A stretch of DNA of 5,904 bases from GCA-2693325 sp036343635. GTDB lineage: Bacteria; Latescibacterota; UBA2968; UBA8231. The stretch covers positions 1 through 5,904 of the forward strand of contig JAYYVF010000110.1 of the NCBI GenBank assembly GCA_036343635.1. The letters are read 5' to 3'. Below, piece by piece: positions 4,285 through 5,904 of this stretch; position 1 is the stretch's first letter, and each line of letters starts with the position of its first letter. The notes below the pieces were generated by a model, which saw only the letters and a program-made list of their open reading frames with translations, was not told the DNA's origin and made no database searches. A program made the position numbers and the translations under genes.

Positions 4285-5904
4285 GCGATGAGTGATACGA
4301 GTTGGTCTATTGACCTATCAGTTGAAGAGATTGTAGAGGAGATCCCCAGGGGGGTAAGAGTTTTGACTCTTGGTATCGATCCAAGCGCTACTACAGGAAT
4401 CGATCCGAGTCTCAACGAAATGGAATTACCCCCTGATCCTCCTAGTGGACTACACGCGGCCTTTTTGGGCATCGGTTTAGGTAATGGGTCGAGAAAAGAC
4501 ATCCGACCCAGCATCCAAGACACATTGATTTATACGATAAAGTTAATCCGAAATGATGACGCTGAGGCCATACGCCTTTCTTGGGATTCGCTATTACTTC
4601 AGTCGCTTGTCAAGGCTGCTTGGCTCGAAGATGCTGTTGGGGATGGCTTTTTATCAGTTGATATGTTTTCGACAAGCAGCACGACAATAACGTTGCCAAC
4701 AAACGTTAGAATCACAATGCATCGATCCGTGGATTACGATCCATACAGGGATCCAAACGCAGCTGAATGGCTAGCGGATCTAAAGGTTGAAGAAATTCGA
4801 AGTGGAGAAATAACAGATTTTCAAGTAATCGCTTTTGGTGCCGCTCCCAGCGGATCAAGCGGCATTGATGATCACTTGGACGAGAACGAACTCCCACCAC
4901 CACCACCAGGTGGATTACACGCTGCATTTACAGGTGACGAAGTAGGTAACGGTTTAATCCGAGATATCCGTTCTAGCACCGCACCTTACACTCTTTACCA
5001 ACTCGAATTAAACAGCGACCCCGGTGTAGACGCTATCCGGCTTTCTTGGGATCCCATATGGTTGAGTACTGTTGTCGGTGCAGCTTGGCTAGAAGATTCT
5101 TTTGGTGGTGTCGTCGCAGATCTGAATATGTTTACCGAACGCGATGTCGAACTCGCTCCGGGTATACTCTATCAGATTACTGTTCACAAGAAAGATGGTT
5201 ATGATCCCTCGAATGATCCTAAAGCCCCTGAATCAAATCGACCACCCACGCTGGACATATTGGGCCAGCTACAGGTGGCAGAAGGAGAAAAATTTTCCTT
5301 ATCGTTAGAGGCATTTGACCCAGACGCTGGTGACGAAAATGAGCTTATCTACGGAGTTCAGGGAGGTCCGCTTGGTTCTTTGCTGATGGGACAGAATTTT
5401 ACGTGGGAAACCGACTTTAGTGATGCAGGGACGACTTATTTGACTTTCTGGGTTCGTGATCGGCGCGGGCTTGAAGCATCAAAGACTGTGACGATTACGG
5501 TTAGCAACACCAATCAGATTCCGACGTTGAGTAGTATTGGGAGTCAGTCGGTAGTGGAGGGTATGACGTTGTCGTTTACCCTTTTGGGTTCGGATGGTGA
5601 TGGGGATGCGTTGAGTTATTCGGTATCTGGTAATCCTTCGGGGTCTACGTTGTCGGATAATGTGTTCAGTTGGACTCCGAGTTATAGTGACGCTGGTAGT
5701 GACCCGGTGACATTTATGGTGAGTGATGGGAATGGGGGTAGTGCTTCGGAGACCATCACGATTACGGTGTTGAATGAGAACCGTGAGCCGACACTGACGG
5801 TGACGGGTGATTTGGAGGTAGTTGAAGGCGAAGAGCTGCGGTTGTTATTGTCTGGAGAGGATGAGGATGCGGAGGATTTGGGTCAGCTGAAATACGATGT
5901 GTCG
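4159..5904 (+). CDS. Large secreted repeat protein: two shared domains plus Ig/cadherin-like modules (3' partial)
   Basis: The frame is open from ATG 4159 to the window end: 582 codons with no stop. The start is 13 nt after the previous stop and has no Shine-Dalgarno. A long signal peptide covers residues 1-42 or so: a basic n-region (ISLRRLK), the core LILYITLMFG and cleavage at ALA-A. Two tandem copies of the domain in the preceding gene follow (about 48-198 and 204-352), each ending in a YDP..DP.A.E linker. Then come Ig/cadherin-like modules at 360-450, 452-540 and from 541 onward, cut by the window edge. These modules carry the standard pattern 'N..PTL...g...v.EG..l.f.l...D.D.d.L.y'. The protein is probably a long surface adhesin or filament exported with its neighbour. 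A sorting domain would be expected beyond the window. From about 5515 the codon choice becomes strongly G-rich. Confidence 0.88.
   Translation, partial: MISLRRLKTITSIATIWRTSFCVSARLILYITLMFGQVPALAAMSDTSWSIDLSVEEIVEEIPRGVRVLTLGIDPSATTGIDPSLNEMELPPDPPSGLHAAFLGIGLGNGSRKDIRPSIQDTLIYTIKLIRNDDAEAIRLSWDSLLLQSLVKAAWLEDAVGDGFLSVDMFSTSSTTITLPTNVRITMHRSVDYDPYRDPNAAEWLADLKVEEIRSGEITDFQVIAFGAAPSGSSGIDDHLDENELPPPPPGGLHAAFTGDEVGNGLIRDIRSSTAPYTLYQLELNSDPGVDAIRLSWDPIWLSTVVGAAWLEDSFGGVVADLNMFTERDVELAPGILYQITVHKKDGYDPSNDPKAPESNRPPTLDILGQLQVAEGEKFSLSLEAFDPDAGDENELIYGVQGGPLGSLLMGQNFTWETDFSDAGTTYLTFWVRDRRGLEASKTVTITVSNTNQIPTLSSIGSQSVVEGMTLSFTLLGSDGDGDALSYSVSGNPSGSTLSDNVFSWTPSYSDAGSDPVTFMVSDGNGGSASETITITVLNENREPTLTVTGDLEVVEGEELRLLLSGEDEDAEDLGQLKYDVS
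4300..4752 (+). other. Shared secreted beta-rich domain, copy B
   Basis: Residues 48-198 of the repeat protein. Landmarks are LTLGIDPSATTGID, LNEMELPPDPPSGLHAAF, KDIRPS, AIRLSWD and AAWLEDAVGD followed by VDMF. It ends with DYDPYRDPNAAE. It is clearly the same domain as copies A and C at protein level. The codons have diverged, so this is not a recent DNA duplication. Confidence 0.8.
4768..5214 (+). other. Shared secreted beta-rich domain, copy C
   Basis: Residues 204-352. Landmarks are IAFGAAPSGSSGID, LDENELPPPPPGGLHAAF, RDIRSST, AIRLSWDPIWL and AAWLEDSFGGVVADLNMF. The end is GYDPSNDPKAPE. The PP.PP motif is five prolines here, encoded by five CCA codons at 4894-4908. This copy is closest to copy B. 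Confidence 0.8.
5236..5508 (+). other. Ig/cadherin-like module 1
   Basis: Residues 360-450. NRPPTLDILG and VAEGEKFSLSLEAFDPDAGD are followed by NFTWETDFSDAGTTYLTFWV and a closing TVTITVSN. The acidic FDPDAGDENE segment resembles the calcium-binding or turn segment of cadherin-like and He_PIG/Big_9-type repeats. It is more divergent from module 2 than expected of a recent duplicate, and its codon use matches the upstream domains. Confidence 0.7.
5512..5778 (+). other. Ig/cadherin-like module 2
   Basis: Residues 452-540. NQIPTLSSIGSQSVVEG, LGSDGDGDALSYSVSG, VFSWTPSYSDAGSDPVTF, MVSDGNGGSASETITITV. This is the textbook form of the bacterial putative-Ig repeat. DGDGD is the acidic, probably calcium-binding turn. 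The coding sequence is G-rich and uses TTG, AGT, TCG and GGT heavily, unlike module 1. Confidence 0.78.
5779..5904 (+). other. Ig/cadherin-like module 3 (cut by the window end)
   Basis: Residues 541-582. REPTLTVTGDLEVVEGEELR, SGEDEDAEDLGQLKYDV. It begins a third repeat of the same kind, with an acidic EDEDAED turn. The repeats very likely continue beyond the window. Confidence 0.7.

Noticed and set aside
4266..4523. Minus-strand frame of 85 codons
   Set aside because: It lies opposite copy B of the shared domain, whose protein-level similarity to copies A and C shows that the + strand is coding.

Overview
The window looks like an envelope and secretion locus from a Gram-negative bacterium of the FCB (Fibrobacteres-Chlorobi-Bacteroidetes) superphylum. 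The strongest evidence is the end of the third gene, a textbook type IX secretion (T9SS) C-terminal sorting domain. Supporting signs are an outer-membrane barrel gene, a lipoprotein, FCB-style secreted modules, and two gene starts with no Shine-Dalgarno sequence. The phylum cannot be fixed from this sequence; an uncultured lineage such as Marinimicrobia- or Latescibacterota-like bacteria would fit.

Layout, all genes on the + strand. (1) Positions 2-1138 are the 3' part of a gene for a long coiled-coil and charged-helix protein that ends in an outer-membrane beta-barrel. Its start lies outside the window. (2) Positions 1151-2314 follow after 12 nt and encode a probable lipoprotein with a PKD-like domain, a second beta-sandwich-like domain and an unrecognised C-terminal part. 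(3) Positions 2315-3080 hold no convincing gene. They contain several small inverted repeats, a CRP/FNR-type palindrome, a 9-bp direct repeat spaced by 31 bp, and an AT-rich stretch. (4) Positions 3081-4145 encode a secreted protein with one copy of a roughly 145-residue domain and a T9SS sorting domain. (5) From 4159, 13 nt later, a large ORF runs off the window end. It has a signal peptide, two more copies of the same domain, then a train of Ig/cadherin-like modules. No stop codon lies between 4159 and 5904 in this frame.

Working model (inference): the first two genes form one transcription unit for an outer-membrane or periplasmic assembly. The last two form a second unit encoding T9SS-exported surface proteins related by a shared, duplicated domain. 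The gap between them is the natural place for a terminator and a promoter. No CRISPR array, rRNA, tRNA, transposase or phage gene was seen. The points most worth following are the domain shared by the two adjacent secreted proteins, the abrupt shift to G-rich coding in the Ig-like repeats near 5515, and the structured intergenic region.
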